DNA of 64,000 nucleotides from contig JAJCZL010000012.1 of the NCBI GenBank assembly GCA_029262415.1, forward strand, positions 1 through 64,000. Reading direction: 5' to 3'. The translations under genes were made by a program, and so were the position numbers. Positions 28,644-38,939 of the stretch are shown piece by piece (position 1 is the stretch's first letter; the number at the start of each line of letters is the position of its first letter). The DNA comes from Deltaproteobacteria bacterium (GTDB taxonomy: Bacteria; Desulfobacterota; Binatia; UBA1149; JAJCZL01). The notes under the pieces are model-generated. The model saw only the letters and a program-made list of their open reading frames with translations, did not search any database and was not told the DNA's origin.

Positions 28644-30221
28644 TCAGTTCAGATAGCCGAGCGCTTCGAGCCGTTTCTGAGTCTTCTGGTCGATGGTCTT
28701 CGCCAGCGGCGTGGGAACGTGACGCAGCCGCACCATCTCCTTTTCCCAGGTCGTGAGCCGTCGGCGCAGCTGGGCGAAGGCTTGCGCTGATTGTGCACCG
28801 CCGGAGTTCGTGTCGACCAGTAGGTTGTGTTCTTCGCGTGGGTCGGCGGCGAGGTCGTAGCCTTCCCATATCGGCCCGTCCGGATGCGGGATCTTGATCA
28901 ATTTTCGCGTGCGAGTGCGCGCCATAGTCCAGCGTCCGTGTAGTCCGTCGATAAAGATCCTCGGGTTCGCCGAGTAGCGGCGACGCGCGGGGGCCGCGGC
29001 CGCGAATATCGTACGCTCAGTGCTGCCCTTCGAGACAAATCTTGGTAACGCTCTTCCGTCAAATTCTTCGCGGCAATTGAGGCGTTGCCACGCGCACAAC
29101 GTAGGCGCGATGTCCATCGGCGTGACCTCGGTGGCGATGCGCGCGGGTTCGATATCCGGGTGACGCACCATGAGGGGGACACGAACGAGTTCGTCGTAAA
29201 GCGTGAAGTCGTGCGCGAAGTAAAGACCGTGATCTCCGAGCGCTTCGCCGTGGTCGGAGACAACGATCACCGTTGTCTTGTCTTCGAGACCGCGCTCGCG
29301 AAGTCCGTTCAGCAAGCGTCCGATCTCGGTGTCGACCTTGCGGATCTCGCCGTCGTACAGCGCGCGCGTAGCTTCGACCGCCTCGTGGTCGTGGTCTTGC
29401 GCGAAGAAGATCACCTGTGGCGATACTCGGCCCTTGCGGAAGGTCTCGACGATTGAACTCTTGCCGGTCGGGTTTCCGAACAACGCGGAGAGCTCTTTCG
29501 GCGGCTGGTACGGCATATGTGCGTCGATGTAGTGGACCCACAGAAACGACGGCCCGTCCTTGAAGGTATCCATTCGCTCTAGCGCGCGGGTTGTTACCGT
29601 GTTTGCGTTCAGTTTGGCACGCTTGGGCTTCCCCTCGTTGGAGCGTGTTATGTACTCGTCGAAACCGCGGTTAAAGCGCATCGCTGTGGCAGCAAGCCAT
29701 GCGTTAGAGACCACCGCCGAGGTCGAGTAGCCGTTTGTCTTGAAGCGCTCCGCGAGCGTGGGCACCGGGCAGTCCAAAATGAACTCGCGTTCATGGTTTA
29801 CGACGCCGGTCTTGTCAGGGTAGCGTCCGGTCAACATCGCGGCCATTGCGGGCATCGTGAACGGTGCAGGCGAGACTGCCTGTTCGAAGACAAGCGACTG
29901 CTCCGCAAAAGCGTCCAAGACCGGGCTCGTCGGTTTGCCGTAACCGTAGGTGCCGAGCCGGTCGGCCCTGAGCGTGTCCACGACGATGAGCAGCACGTGG
30001 TCGGTGGGGTCGGGCGGCGGCGGTGCGCCGGAGCAGCCGCCCGAACATGCGACCGCAGCCCAGAAGGCCCAGCCAGCGGCAAGGCCGATCGCAACAAGCC
30101 GCGGACTGTGAACTACGGAGTGGGCAGCCTTGGATAGGCACTCCCGCGTCAGTTGCCGACCCGGCCTTGGGGGACCCCCCGAGCGTCGGACCCGGTTCGC
30201 ACATCTCCAACCTCGAATCAA
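28644..30221 (-). CDS. Sulfatase-fold (alkaline phosphatase superfamily) exported enzyme
   Basis: A protein of about 525 residues with an N-terminal hydrophobic stretch ending in WAAVACSGGCSGAPPPP, which looks like a signal or lipoprotein region. Metal sites are recognisable as VVDTLRADRLGTYGY and VVSDHGEALGDHG. The nucleophile segment reads APFTMPAMAAMLTGRYP. The formylglycine-forming Cys/Ser of C-x-P-x-R is Thr and the Arg is Met, so a classic sulfatase mechanism is unlikely and a Thr nucleophile, as in LtaS-type and NPP enzymes, is possible. The start is uncertain: a TTG at 30221 follows AGAGG, and the frame is open to 30323. It is convergent with gspB. Confidence 0.8.
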   Translation of the reverse strand: MIRGWRCANRVRRSGGPPRPGRQLTRECLSKAAHSVVHSPRLVAIGLAAGWAFWAAVACSGGCSGAPPPPDPTDHVLLIVVDTLRADRLGTYGYGKPTSPVLDAFAEQSLVFEQAVSPAPFTMPAMAAMLTGRYPDKTGVVNHEREFILDCPVPTLAERFKTNGYSTSAVVSNAWLAATAMRFNRGFDEYITRSNEGKPKRAKLNANTVTTRALERMDTFKDGPSFLWVHYIDAHMPYQPPKELSALFGNPTGKSSIVETFRKGRVSPQVIFFAQDHDHEAVEATRALYDGEIRKVDTEIGRLLNGLRERGLEDKTTVIVVSDHGEALGDHGLYFAHDFTLYDELVRVPLMVRHPDIEPARIATEVTPMDIAPTLCAWQRLNCREEFDGRALPRFVSKGSTERTIFAAAAPARRRYSANPRIFIDGLHGRWTMARTRTRKLIKIPHPDGPIWEGYDLAADPREEHNLLVDTNSGGAQSAQAFAQLRRRLTTWEKEMVRLRHVPTPLAKTIDQKTQKRLEALGYLN

Positions 30222-30534
30222 GCCTCTTTCTCGACTCTCTTGCACTCGCTTATGACTAGGTAAGTAGATAATCTTAATAGTGTTTCGTGCCCCGTGCCGA
30301 GGCTGGGCCGTAATTTTCACCATTTACAGTTTCTTGACTAGTATTTCGGGGCTACGTAGCGTGACTGGACAATCTCTTACCCTGGGCAGGCCGACAGGTG
30401 CGCGTCAAGTGACCGATTTTCAAGGCCAATTTGACGCTCTAGAGCTAGCCCGAGTGCTGCGGTGTGGCAAGTGGGTGGGGTCTTAAGAGAAAGCTTACGG
30501 TTGGCGATATGCGAGCCGGAGCGAAGGTAAACCA
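30222..30534. promoter_or_regulatory. Divergent intergenic region upstream of rpoD
   Basis: About 310 bp between the sulfatase-fold gene (-) and rpoD (+), with locally high A+T content compared with the flanks. A candidate sigma-70 promoter for rpoD is TTGACT (30334-30339), 17-bp spacer, TAGCGT (30357-30362). This would give a leader of about 165 nt. The rpoD Shine-Dalgarno is GAAGG, seven bases before the ATG. No RNA gene recognised. The promoter call is low confidence because the -10 matches the consensus at three positions only. Confidence 0.35.
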
Positions 30535-32466
30535 ATGCGGAAGCAATCGAGCGGCGAAAAGAAAATCAGCGCGAGTGTCGCTCAGTTGATCGAGATTGGA
30601 AAGGAGCGCGGCTTCGTTACCTACGAAGACGTTAACAAGGTCTTTCCTCAAGACGACGTCGGTCCCGACGATCTGAAGGCCGCATTCAATATTCTGACCG
30701 AGAATGACATCGACGTTGTCGAGGGCTTTGCTGCCGCTGATGCGGAAACCGCGGGCCCATTATCGACGGACGATGACGACAAAACCGCCGACGTCGATTC
30801 CGAAGCGCTGTTTTCCGATGACGACGATGACGACTGGAACCTCGGCGATGAGGAAGAAGAGGCCGACACTCCGGTGCGCCGCAAGCCGTCGGCAACTGCC
30901 GGTCCTTCGGCCGCGTTGTCGCCGGCTGTAGCCAAGCCTGCCGCCAACGAGCGGGATTACAACACCGACAGCACAGATCCCGTCCGCATGTACCTGCAGG
31001 AGATGGGCAGCGTACCGCTGTTGTCGCGCGAACAGGAAGTCACGATCGCGAAAGAGATCGAGAGCGGCATCCATGAGGTTCGCGACTGTGTTTACGGACT
31101 ACCTCTGACGCCCCGTTATGTTATCGGTCTGGCCGATCGCCTGCGTACCGGTGAGATCGAGCCGCGCGAGTTGTTCGGCGAGGACAGCGAAGAAGAAAAA
31201 TCCTCACCCGAGCGGGACGAGAAACGGATCAAGGCATTTCTTAAGGAGGTGGGCGTGCTCAGGCGCGTCGTGCGCGCCTACGAAGCGAGTATCCCGACAC
31301 GTTTCGCGCCGCTTCCGGAGAAGAAGGCGCAGCGCAAGCCTACCGCGCGCGAGACCAGGTTCATCGCGGCCCGTGAGAAAGTTTGTCAGCAGTTGATCGC
31401 GATGAATCTCGGCGAAAAGCATGTCGCCGCTATTGTCTCTAAGCTGAAAGAGGGGCAAGCGCTCGCCAAGAGGCACGAACGCGTCATCAAGCGTGCCGAA
31501 CGCCGCACGCGGCGCGACTCGAAGCAGATTCTCGAGCTCGCTCGACAGATCTCCACAGGCACCCCCAACGCCAAGCGCAAAGCGGCCGGCAACCTCCGTA
31601 TGAGCGCCGAGGCGGCCGGCCGTCTTGCAGCCAACATTCGTGAGGCTCGACGGTCCCTCAAGGAGATTGAGAACGAGGTCGGTCTTAGCGCCGGTGATCT
31701 GGATTGGGGGATCAAGACGATCCGCAGCGGCGAAGACCGCGCGATGCGCGGCAAGAAGGCGCTCATCGAAGCCAATCTGCGTTTGGTCGTCTCGATTGCC
31801 AAGCGTTACACGAACCGCGGGCTCGGGTTCTTGGATTTGATCCAGGAAGGCAACATTGGGTTGATGCGGGCTGTAGACAAGTTCGAGTACCAGCGCGGCT
31901 ACAAGTTCTCGACTTATGCGACTTGGTGGATCAGACAGTCCGTGAGCCGCGCGATCGCCGACCAGGCGCGAACGATCCGAATCCCGGTGCACATGATCGA
32001 AACGATCAACAAGGTGTTGCGGACCTCGCGGTACCTCGTGCAACAGCTGGGTCGCGAACCTTCTCCCGAAGAAATTTCCGAGCAGATGGAGATGCCGACC
32101 GACAAGATTCGCAAGGTTCTCAAGATCGTCAAGGAACCGGTTTCACTGGAAACACCGATTGGCGACGACGAGGAGAGCTCGCTTGGCGATTTTGTCGAAG
32201 ATCGGCAGTCTGTCTCGCCATCCGAGGCGGCGGTCGCGCTCAGTCTCGAAGAGCAAACCCGCAAAGTGCTTGCAACACTTACGCCGCGCGAAGAGCAAAT
32301 TCTACGTATGCGATTCGGCATTGGAGAGCGCACCGATTACACGCTTGAAGAGGTTGGGCAAAAGTTCTCGGTGACACGCGAACGCATTCGGCAGATTGAG
32401 GCCAAAGCCCTTCGCAAGTTGCGCAACCCGCAGCGCGCCCGCACGCTCGAAACCTTCGGCGGTTGA
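30535..32466 (+). CDS. rpoD: Primary RNA polymerase sigma factor (sigma-70)
   Basis: A 643-residue housekeeping sigma factor. Region 1.1 is at about 10-60 ([22 protein letters not shown]), then an Asp/Glu-rich stretch near 80-110. Region 1.2 is at about 142 ([21 protein letters not shown]), a long non-conserved insert follows, and region 2 at about 405-475 includes [22 protein letters not shown] and [13 protein letters not shown]. Regions 3 and 4 end with the helix-turn-helix [22 protein letters not shown] and RTLETF. Length and all regions support RpoD rather than an alternative sigma. The stop overlaps the next gene's TTG start. Confidence 0.97.
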   Translation: MRKQSSGEKKISASVAQLIEIGKERGFVTYEDVNKVFPQDDVGPDDLKAAFNILTENDIDVVEGFAAADAETAGPLSTDDDDKTADVDSEALFSDDDDDDWNLGDEEEEADTPVRRKPSATAGPSAALSPAVAKPAANERDYNTDSTDPVRMYLQEMGSVPLLSREQEVTIAKEIESGIHEVRDCVYGLPLTPRYVIGLADRLRTGEIEPRELFGEDSEEEKSSPERDEKRIKAFLKEVGVLRRVVRAYEASIPTRFAPLPEKKAQRKPTARETRFIAAREKVCQQLIAMNLGEKHVAAIVSKLKEGQALAKRHERVIKRAERRTRRDSKQILELARQISTGTPNAKRKAAGNLRMSAEAAGRLAANIREARRSLKEIENEVGLSAGDLDWGIKTIRSGEDRAMRGKKALIEANLRLVVSIAKRYTNRGLGFLDLIQEGNIGLMRAVDKFEYQRGYKFSTYATWWIRQSVSRAIADQARTIRIPVHMIETINKVLRTSRYLVQQLGREPSPEEISEQMEMPTDKIRKVLKIVKEPVSLETPIGDDEESSLGDFVEDRQSVSPSEAAVALSLEEQTRKVLATLTPREEQILRMRFGIGERTDYTLEEVGQKFSVTRERIRQIEAKALRKLRNPQRARTLETFGG

Positions 32467-33566
32467 GTTCCGGGGTGCCCGGGGTTACTGCGCCGCACGC
32501 TGCGCCGCCTGCGACCGCATCGGGTTCGAAGTTCGCGTCTCGTATGCGCCGTGGCGCGCTAGCTGGGGGCGGACTGTTGGTCGCCGTGTACGCGGTGATG
32601 ATGATGCTTGCCGGCGGCGGCAACCTCGCAGCGCAGTTCGCTAATCTCAACCCGCGTTTCCTGTTTGTCCCTCTCCTGTTTACGTTGTTCAGCTACATTA
32701 CGATGTCGCTTTCCTACGAGGGAATCGCGCGGGCGGCGGGAAGTCCAGTGCGGTTCCGCGATATGCTGCGCATAACATTGGTGGCGAATACCGCGAACTA
32801 CGTGTTGCCCACAGGTGGTCTCTCCGGATTCGCACTGCGTCTGCTGATGTTTACCAAAAAGGGGATTGGGACCGGTCGGGCGGTGCTGATCTCGTTTACG
32901 CAAACGCTGCTGACCAACGTGACTTTGATGATTTTCATAGTCTACGGCTTCGTGCATTTGATGCTCACCCAGGCAATGACGACGGGGAGCCTGATCGCCG
33001 CGGGTTCTGTTATCGTTGCGCTGAGTGTGTTTCTCGGCGCGGCGTTTTCCATGGTGTACGCCCGCGATCGGCGCGTGAAGGTCCTCGCGATGGGGCGTCG
33101 GTTCGGCAAGTGGGTGTTGCGCAGGACCGGCCATCACGAGCGACAAGCCGAGCGCATGCAGCGCTTTTTCGGTCACATTGACGAAGGTATGGAATTTTTC
33201 GCGTCGCAACCTCGCGCGATGATCGCGCCGTTTTTGTGGATTCTGCTCGATTGGGTTTTGACTGTCGGTGTACTCTATGCGGCGTTCTACAGCGTGGGGC
33301 GCGCGGTCGAGTACAATCAGGTAGCCGTCGCCTTTTCGGTCGGCATCGTCCTGACCATTATCTCGTTTGTGCCTGCCGGCGCCGGCGTTCTCGAGGGGTC
33401 GATGGCGACAACCTTTATGACCATGGGGATTCCCTTTGCGGAATCGGTGCTGCCGATCTTCATTTTCCGCGTGTGCTTCTACGTTGTCCCCGCAGTGCTG
33501 TCGTTGTTTTTCGCCCGTTCGGCGTTCGCCGAGGCCGCTCCGGCCGACGCCCGAGAACTGATCTAG
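32463..33566 (+). CDS. Lysylphosphatidylglycerol synthase-type membrane protein (AglD/MprF transmembrane family)
   Basis: A 367-residue integral membrane protein with about eight hydrophobic helices. The family signature is visible as [16 protein letters not shown], then [24 protein letters not shown] at about 105-130, and late [21 protein letters not shown]. Related proteins act as phospholipid flippases or in lipid-linked glycan transfer, and this one has no aminoacyl-transfer domain. It starts with TTG overlapping the rpoD stop, or with the ATG at 32544, which removes a Pro/Ala-rich 27-residue lead. Confidence 0.85.
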   Translation: MSSGVPGVTAPHAAPPATASGSKFASRMRRGALAGGGLLVAVYAVMMMLAGGGNLAAQFANLNPRFLFVPLLFTLFSYITMSLSYEGIARAAGSPVRFRDMLRITLVANTANYVLPTGGLSGFALRLLMFTKKGIGTGRAVLISFTQTLLTNVTLMIFIVYGFVHLMLTQAMTTGSLIAAGSVIVALSVFLGAAFSMVYARDRRVKVLAMGRRFGKWVLRRTGHHERQAERMQRFFGHIDEGMEFFASQPRAMIAPFLWILLDWVLTVGVLYAAFYSVGRAVEYNQVAVAFSVGIVLTIISFVPAGAGVLEGSMATTFMTMGIPFAESVLPIFIFRVCFYVVPAVLSLFFARSAFAEAAPADARELI

Positions 33567-33582
33567 GAAGGCTGGGATTGTT

Positions 33583-34605
33583 TTGAGCGGCACGCGCGAG
33601 ACTTCTGAATCGAAAAGTAACAGGGCTGTCGGCTTCGACATCGGTGGACAGTCGGTCAAGGCGGTACTCGTAGACCGGTCTGGCCGGGTGCTCGCCGAGA
33701 CTTCGCGTCCGACCGGAGTATCGAGCACCGTCGAGTCGCTGATCGCATCACTCGTCAGTGCTCGTGATGAGCTTTGCGCGGGTGAGCAAGCGGATGCCGT
33801 CGTCTGCGGTGTTGGTGTTGCCGGGGTGATGGGCGCCGGCGGCGTCTTGCACGGCAGCCCGAATCTGCCCGAAATCCAGGACATCGAGATTGGTCGGCTT
33901 TGCCAGGGGGCGCTAAGCGCCTTTGGTGTGGGCGTGCCGGTCGACAACGACGCCAACTGCGCCGCGCTCGGCGAAGGCTGGAACGGCGCGGCTGCGGGCG
34001 AAACCGACTTTCTGATGCTCACGCTCGGCACCGGACTGGGATCGGGGTTGGTCCTGGGCGGCGGCGTCTACCACGGGGCCACCGGGCATGGCTGCGAGTT
34101 CGGTCACGCGGTCGTCATGCACGGCGGCCGAACCTGCGGTTGCGGGAACCGTGGCTGCCTGGAGGCATACGTCTCGGAAGTCGCTGCGCGCCGGGTGACG
34201 GCCGATGCGAGCGAGCCTCTGCGCGATGCGGTTGCGCGACGAAGACGCGCGGGCGATGGTGCCGCACAGGCGTTGTTTGCGGTTGCGGAGGGTTGCGACC
34301 CCGAAGCCGGCGCCCGCGAAGCCGATGCGCTGGTAACGGAGATGATTTGGGCGCTCGGAGCCGGCATCGCCTCGGCGGTCAATATCTTCGATGTTGAGGT
34401 GATTGTGCTCGGCGGCGGAATTGCCGGCAACATACTTAAGCGCCGCAGCGAACTCGAAGCCGCGGTCGCAGCATCTTTGTTCGCGCGATCGATCGGGGCG
34501 CTACGAATCCGAGCCGCCGAGCACGGCCCGCTCGCCGGAGCGATCGGGGCGGCGCGTCTGGCGATGCTCAGTGAGACAGCCACCGGTAGCAAGTCAGTGA
34601 CGTAG
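33583..34605 (+). CDS. ROK-family sugar kinase (glucokinase-like)
   Basis: A 340-residue kinase of the ROK family. The ATP phosphate loop is VGFDIGGQSVKAVLVD near residues 16-31, the catalytic Asp lies in VDNDANCAALGEGW, and the zinc motif is HGGRTCGCGNRGCLEAY near residue 190 (Cys-x-Cys-Gly-x2-Gly-Cys-x-Glu). Glucose is the most common substrate, but other hexoses or N-acetylhexosamines are possible. The TTG start is supported by AGGAAGG upstream. It lies 16 bp after the membrane protein gene and is probably in the same transcript. Confidence 0.9.
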   Translation: MSGTRETSESKSNRAVGFDIGGQSVKAVLVDRSGRVLAETSRPTGVSSTVESLIASLVSARDELCAGEQADAVVCGVGVAGVMGAGGVLHGSPNLPEIQDIEIGRLCQGALSAFGVGVPVDNDANCAALGEGWNGAAAGETDFLMLTLGTGLGSGLVLGGGVYHGATGHGCEFGHAVVMHGGRTCGCGNRGCLEAYVSEVAARRVTADASEPLRDAVARRRRAGDGAAQALFAVAEGCDPEAGAREADALVTEMIWALGAGIASAVNIFDVEVIVLGGGIAGNILKRRSELEAAVAASLFARSIGALRIRAAEHGPLAGAIGAARLAMLSETATGSKSVT

Positions 34606-34625
34606 GCGCCGGGTTCCGCGTCTCG

Positions 34626-34654
34626 TTGACTCCCTCGACCCGCCTCAGTACGTT
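34626..34654 (+). promoter_or_regulatory. Candidate sigma-70 promoter for proS
   Basis: TTGACT at 34626-34631, a 17-bp spacer, then TACGTT at 34649-34654. The leader would be about 40 nt before the GTG start at 34700. The arrangement is the same as the candidate at rpoD (TTGACT, 17 bp, TAnnnT). Inferred by consensus only. Confidence 0.3.
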
Positions 34655-34699
34655 CGCAACAGAACCGGACTCTTAAAGTTCCGATTCGAGGGCGACGCT

Positions 34700-36427
34700 G
34701 TGCGGACTACCAAACTTCTCCTTCCTACCCTTAAAGAAGACCCGGCCGATGCCGATGTCGTCAGTCACAAGCTCTTGCTACGCGCGGGCATGCTCCGCCA
34801 GGTAGCGCGTGGGATCTATGACTTTCTTCCTCTCGGCTTGCGCGCCGTTCACAAGGTTGCACGCATCGTTCGTGAAGAGCTGGACCTGGCCGGCTGCCAG
34901 GAAGTACTGCTGCCGTTGGTCTCTCCCGCCGAGCTTTGGCAGGAGAGCGAACGCTGGGACAAGTACGGTAAAGAGCTGCTGCGTATCAAAGATCGGCACG
35001 ACCGCGAGTTTTGCCTCGGACCCACCCACGAAGAGGTGATGACCGACTTGGTCCGTCGCGATGTCCGTTCGTATCGCGATCTGCCGCTCAACCTATACCA
35101 GATCGCGACCAAGTTCCGCGATGAGATCCGCCCACGTTTCGGGCTGATGCGCGGGCGCGAGTTCATCATGAAGGATGGCTACTCCTTTCATGTCGACTAC
35201 GAAGATTGCCGACGCGAGTACGAAAACATGCGCGCGGTTTATACACGCATCTTTCGACGCTGCGGTCTGACCTTCCGCGTGGTTGAAGCCGATACCGGCG
35301 CGATCGGTGGATCGATGTCGCACGAGTTTCAAGTACTGGCCGAGTCCGGCGAAGACCTGATCCTCTCATGCAGCAAATGTGAGTACGCGGCGAATGTTGA
35401 GAAAGCGCTCGGCAAAAGCACCGGTGCCGAGCCGCGCTACGGGCACAGCACACTCGAGAAGGTCGAGACGCCCGATTTAAGGACGATCGACGAAGTTTCC
35501 GCGTTTATGTCGGAGCCGCCCGAGCGTTTCGTCAAGACGCTCATCTATTTCGCCGACGGAAAGGCGCTGGCGGTCTTATGCCGCGGCGATGACCAGATTA
35601 GCGAGATCAAGCTGCGCGCGTTGATTAAGTGTAGCGAGCTGCGCTTGGCTGATGGCGAAGAAATAGAGCAACTCACCGGCGCGCCTCAGGGCTTCGCCGG
35701 CCCTGTCGCTATCGAACTGCGTCTGGTTGCCGACCAAACTCTACGCGGCTGCGAGGGCATGGTCAGCGGCGCAAATAAAAAGGACGCCCACTACCGTGGT
35801 GTTGACCATGAGGCGCATTTCCCCGACGCACAGTTCGGCGACGTTCGTGTCGCGAAAGCGGGAGACGCGTGTTTGCGCTGCTCACCGAACGCAGCTGAAC
35901 CCGGACTGCTCGAGGCTCATCGTGGGATTGAAGTCGGCCAGGTTTTCTACCTCGGGCAAAAATACAGTCAGCCGCTCGGCGCGACGTTTCTCGATGCGGA
36001 CGGCAACGAGCGTATCATGGAGATGGGCACATACGGGATCGGCATCACCCGCACGGTCGCCGCCGCAATCGAGCAGAACCACGACGAGCGCGGCATCGTG
36101 TGGCCGGTGGCGATCGCGCCCTACGAAGTCGTCATCGTCGCGACCAAGTGGGACGACGATGCCGTCCGTGAAGCTTCAGAGGCAATCTACGAAGAGCTGA
36201 GAGCGGCCGGTATCGACTGCGTGCTCGACGACCGTGACGAGCGCGCCGGCGTAAAGTTCAACGATGCCGACCTGGTCGGCTATCCGTTCAGAATTACCGT
36301 CGGCCCGCGTGGCTTGAAAGACGGCAAGGTCGAATGCAAGGCGCGCACCGCGACCGATGCTGATGAGATCGCGATCGCCGAGGCTGCCGGTCACGTCGCG
36401 TCGTTGGTTCGCCAAGCACGCGGGTGA
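34700..36427 (+). CDS. proS: Prolyl-tRNA synthetase (bacterial type)
   Basis: A 575-residue class II enzyme that charges tRNA-Pro. The start (M)RTTKLLLPTLKEDPADADV is typical. Motif 2 is near residue 140 (ATKFRDEIRPRFGLMRGREF), and motif 3 is GTYGIGITRTVAAAIEQNHDERG at about 436-458. The large insertion between motifs 2 and 3 (about 225-390) is the bacterial editing domain that removes mischarged Ala. The anticodon-binding domain is at the C-terminus. It starts with GTG. pyrF follows 58 bp after the stop. Confidence 0.97.
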   Translation: MRTTKLLLPTLKEDPADADVVSHKLLLRAGMLRQVARGIYDFLPLGLRAVHKVARIVREELDLAGCQEVLLPLVSPAELWQESERWDKYGKELLRIKDRHDREFCLGPTHEEVMTDLVRRDVRSYRDLPLNLYQIATKFRDEIRPRFGLMRGREFIMKDGYSFHVDYEDCRREYENMRAVYTRIFRRCGLTFRVVEADTGAIGGSMSHEFQVLAESGEDLILSCSKCEYAANVEKALGKSTGAEPRYGHSTLEKVETPDLRTIDEVSAFMSEPPERFVKTLIYFADGKALAVLCRGDDQISEIKLRALIKCSELRLADGEEIEQLTGAPQGFAGPVAIELRLVADQTLRGCEGMVSGANKKDAHYRGVDHEAHFPDAQFGDVRVAKAGDACLRCSPNAAEPGLLEAHRGIEVGQVFYLGQKYSQPLGATFLDADGNERIMEMGTYGIGITRTVAAAIEQNHDERGIVWPVAIAPYEVVIVATKWDDDAVREASEAIYEELRAAGIDCVLDDRDERAGVKFNDADLVGYPFRITVGPRGLKDGKVECKARTATDADEIAIAEAAGHVASLVRQARG

Positions 36428-36485
36428 AAGTAGTGGGGCTGAGGTGCGATCGCGAGGGAGAGTCGGTGAGCACGGGGGTCTACCG

Positions 36486-37265
36486 GTGAACACGCGTGCC
36501 ACGCTCGAAGAACGCGCGCGCGCGCGGTTGATCTTTGCTCTCGACGTCAGTACCGCCGCCGACGCTCTGGCGCTGGTAAGCGAACTCGAAGACTCGGTCG
36601 GTATGTTCAAGGTCGGCAAGCAGCTCTTCATGCGTACGGGACCCAGCATCATCGAGAGCATCCGCGAGCGCGGCGGCGAAGTTTTTCTCGATCTTAAGTT
36701 CCACGACATCCCACGCACCGTTGCGCGCGCGTCGATGGAAGCCACCAGGCTCGGCGTCGCGATGTTCAATGTTCATGCGTCGGGCAGCGCCGAGATGATG
36801 CGGCAGGCGGTGCGCGACGTACGCCGGGTGTGCCGGACCGAACGTTTGCGTCGGCCCAAGCTGCTTGCCGTGACTGTACTTACCAGTCTGGAAGCCCCGC
36901 AACTGAAAGAGATCGGCGTGAAAGGCAAGGTGGCCGATCAAGTCGTGCGTTTGGCGAGGCTCGCCGAAGAGGCGGGCATGGACGGTGTTGTCGCATCGCC
37001 GCAAGAAATAACAGCGATTCGCTCTGCGTGTGGACCGCGCTTTACGATCGTAACACCGGGCATTCGTGCGGCTGAGCACGCGCTCGGCGACCAGCGCCGT
37101 GTCTCATCTGCGGGTGAGGCGATTGCAGCCGGTGCCGACTACGTAGTCGTGGGACGACCTATTCGCGATTCAATCGACCCGCCCGCGCAGGCCGACGCTA
37201 TCGTCGCCGACATCGCCGATGCCATCCGCCGCGGCCGACGCAGCCGCGATGCGATTTCCGGCTGA
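36486..37265 (+). CDS. pyrF: Orotidine 5'-phosphate decarboxylase
   Basis: A 259-residue TIM-barrel enzyme of UMP synthesis. LIFALDVSTAADALALV gives the first Asp, MFKVGKQLF the Lys, and EVFLDLKFHDIPRTV at about 60-75 the Asp-x-Lys-x2-Asp catalytic cluster. The phosphate loop is VTPGIR and the C-terminal DYVVVGRPI completes the barrel. The GTG at 36486 has GGGGG eight bases upstream. An open frame to 36357 overlaps proS and is not used. Its neighbours are proS upstream and the converging moeA genes. Confidence 0.95.
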   Translation: MNTRATLEERARARLIFALDVSTAADALALVSELEDSVGMFKVGKQLFMRTGPSIIESIRERGGEVFLDLKFHDIPRTVARASMEATRLGVAMFNVHASGSAEMMRQAVRDVRRVCRTERLRRPKLLAVTVLTSLEAPQLKEIGVKGKVADQVVRLARLAEEAGMDGVVASPQEITAIRSACGPRFTIVTPGIRAAEHALGDQRRVSSAGEAIAAGADYVVVGRPIRDSIDPPAQADAIVADIADAIRRGRRSRDAISG

Positions 37266-37313
37266 CCAACCGAGCGACAGTGCGGTGAATTGAGAGCGGC
37301 CGCGGCCGGCGGT

Positions 37314-38939
37314 TTAACGTCGGCTGCGAGTCGCGGAGCGGAAAAGCGCGACCAATGAAGCGCGAGAGGCTGCTGACGGGCCGACGGGTGCAGCGCCACT
37401 CTCGCCGGCTCCGATGAGCAAGACCCATCCGTCGTCCATCGCCGCGGATTCAACGATAGTATTTGCGCCGAGCGTTTCGCGGGCCGCCATTTCCAACCGC
37501 GCGGCCTCGGCGTCGTCGCCGGCTCGCAGCAGCGCGAACTCGGCCTCGCCGCGCGCTAGGGTCGCGACGGCATCTTCGCGGCCCACACCTAGGTTGGCGA
37601 TCCTTGCGAGCGGGTTGTGCGACCCCAGAGTTTCTTCCATCGCAGCAGTGATCGCACACGCCGGGCCGGCTGCGACAAGCGATGCGTAGGTTTCCGCGAG
37701 CGGCCGGAGCAGCTCGATATCGACACTCGAACCAGACTCGATGCCTTCGCAGTTGCGGCCAATGCGCAAGAAGCCATCGGCGGCTGCAACCGATCCGATT
37801 GAGCCCGCACCGCGCGGCAGCGGGGTGGCGACGGCCCGGTCGCCGTCCCAACGAATCATCACGCGCAGAAACTCCTCCACCCCGAGCCGCGACGGTATCT
37901 TGCGTCGTACCTGGGCCGATAAGTGTTCGGGTGTCTGAGCCGCGGTGCCGAGCATGTGCGCGACCAGCGGCGCGAGGATCTCGCGGTAGACAACGTAGGC
38001 GGATACCGGGTAGCCGGGGATCGCGAGCACCGGTGTTGCATCGATCAGCGCTACGGCGACCGGACGACCCGGCATGATGTCTACGCCGTGCACGATGAGA
38101 CGGCCGCACTCCTCGAGCACCTCAATCGTAAAGTCTTTGCTGCCCGCCGAGCTCCCGGCGATCACGCAAACTATATCGCTGTCGACTGCGGCCTGGCGGA
38201 TAGACGCCGTCAGTGCTGCGCGGTCGTCTCCGGTGCGGCCGGAGTACGAACACAACGCGCCCCAGCTCTTGGCCATGCCGGCGAGTACGCGTGCGTTGAA
38301 CTCGATGACACGTCCGGGTTGCGCTTTCGGCCCCGGTTCGACGATTTCGCCGCCGGTTGCGATGGTAGTCACACGCGGCCGTCGCACCACCGGGATCTCG
38401 ACGGTTCCGGTGGCGAGCAAAGCGCCGATGTCTTGCGGGCGCAGCCGCGCGCCGCGCGCGATGATCCGCGCCGCGGCCTCGATGTCCTCGCCGGTTCTGC
38501 GGATGTCTTTGCCGGGGGCCACCGGTTCAGTAACGGCAACCGCGCTGCAGGCGCCGTCGCTGCTCGCGACCGCTTTGGTGTTTTCGATGCGCACGACGGC
38601 GTCGGCCCAATCAGGGATCGGGTCGCCGGTGTCCACCGGCAGACAGGATCCCGGAACCGCCGGCCCTACATCGGTTCCGGGCCGTGCGGGTTTGTCGAGT
38701 ACGCTGAGCAGTACGTGGCCGTCGTTGGCCGCGAATGTTTCTCGGGCGCGGACGGCGAAACCGTCCATCGCTGAGGCGCGGTAATGCGGCGATGGGTGGG
38801 TTGCGAACAAAGGCTCGGCGCATACCCTGTCGAGCGCATCTTCGCTCTTGATGGTTTCGGCGTTCAGGCGATCGACCGACGCGCTGAGCGTCTCCACGGC
38901 CCCAGCGAGCGGCATGCGTTCGAGGAATCGCTTCGTCAA
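37314..38939 (-). CDS. MoeA-family molybdopterin molybdenumtransferase, extended paralogue
   Basis: A 541-residue protein that inserts molybdate into adenylylated molybdopterin. MoeA signatures are visible as PHYRASAMDGFAV (about 50), PVDTGDPIPDWADAVV (about 105), TIATGGEIVEPG, and VIAGSSAGSKDFT. About 140 extra residues after the MoeA domain (from about 400) resemble a decayed substrate-binding domain, as seen fused to MoeA in archaea and some anaerobes. The TTG start at 38939 is preceded by GGAGGTGAT at ideal spacing and overlaps the second moeA stop (TTGA). Confidence 0.88.
   Translation of the reverse strand: MTKRFLERMPLAGAVETLSASVDRLNAETIKSEDALDRVCAEPLFATHPSPHYRASAMDGFAVRARETFAANDGHVLLSVLDKPARPGTDVGPAVPGSCLPVDTGDPIPDWADAVVRIENTKAVASSDGACSAVAVTEPVAPGKDIRRTGEDIEAAARIIARGARLRPQDIGALLATGTVEIPVVRRPRVTTIATGGEIVEPGPKAQPGRVIEFNARVLAGMAKSWGALCSYSGRTGDDRAALTASIRQAAVDSDIVCVIAGSSAGSKDFTIEVLEECGRLIVHGVDIMPGRPVAVALIDATPVLAIPGYPVSAYVVYREILAPLVAHMLGTAAQTPEHLSAQVRRKIPSRLGVEEFLRVMIRWDGDRAVATPLPRGAGSIGSVAAADGFLRIGRNCEGIESGSSVDIELLRPLAETYASLVAAGPACAITAAMEETLGSHNPLARIANLGVGREDAVATLARGEAEFALLRAGDDAEAARLEMAARETLGANTIVESAAMDDGWVLLIGAGESGAAPVGPSAASRASLVALFRSATRSRR

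Noticed and set aside
32559..34031. 490-codon open frame on the minus strand
   Set aside because: It is antisense to the AglD/MprF-type and ROK genes; GC-rich codon bias keeps the frame open.
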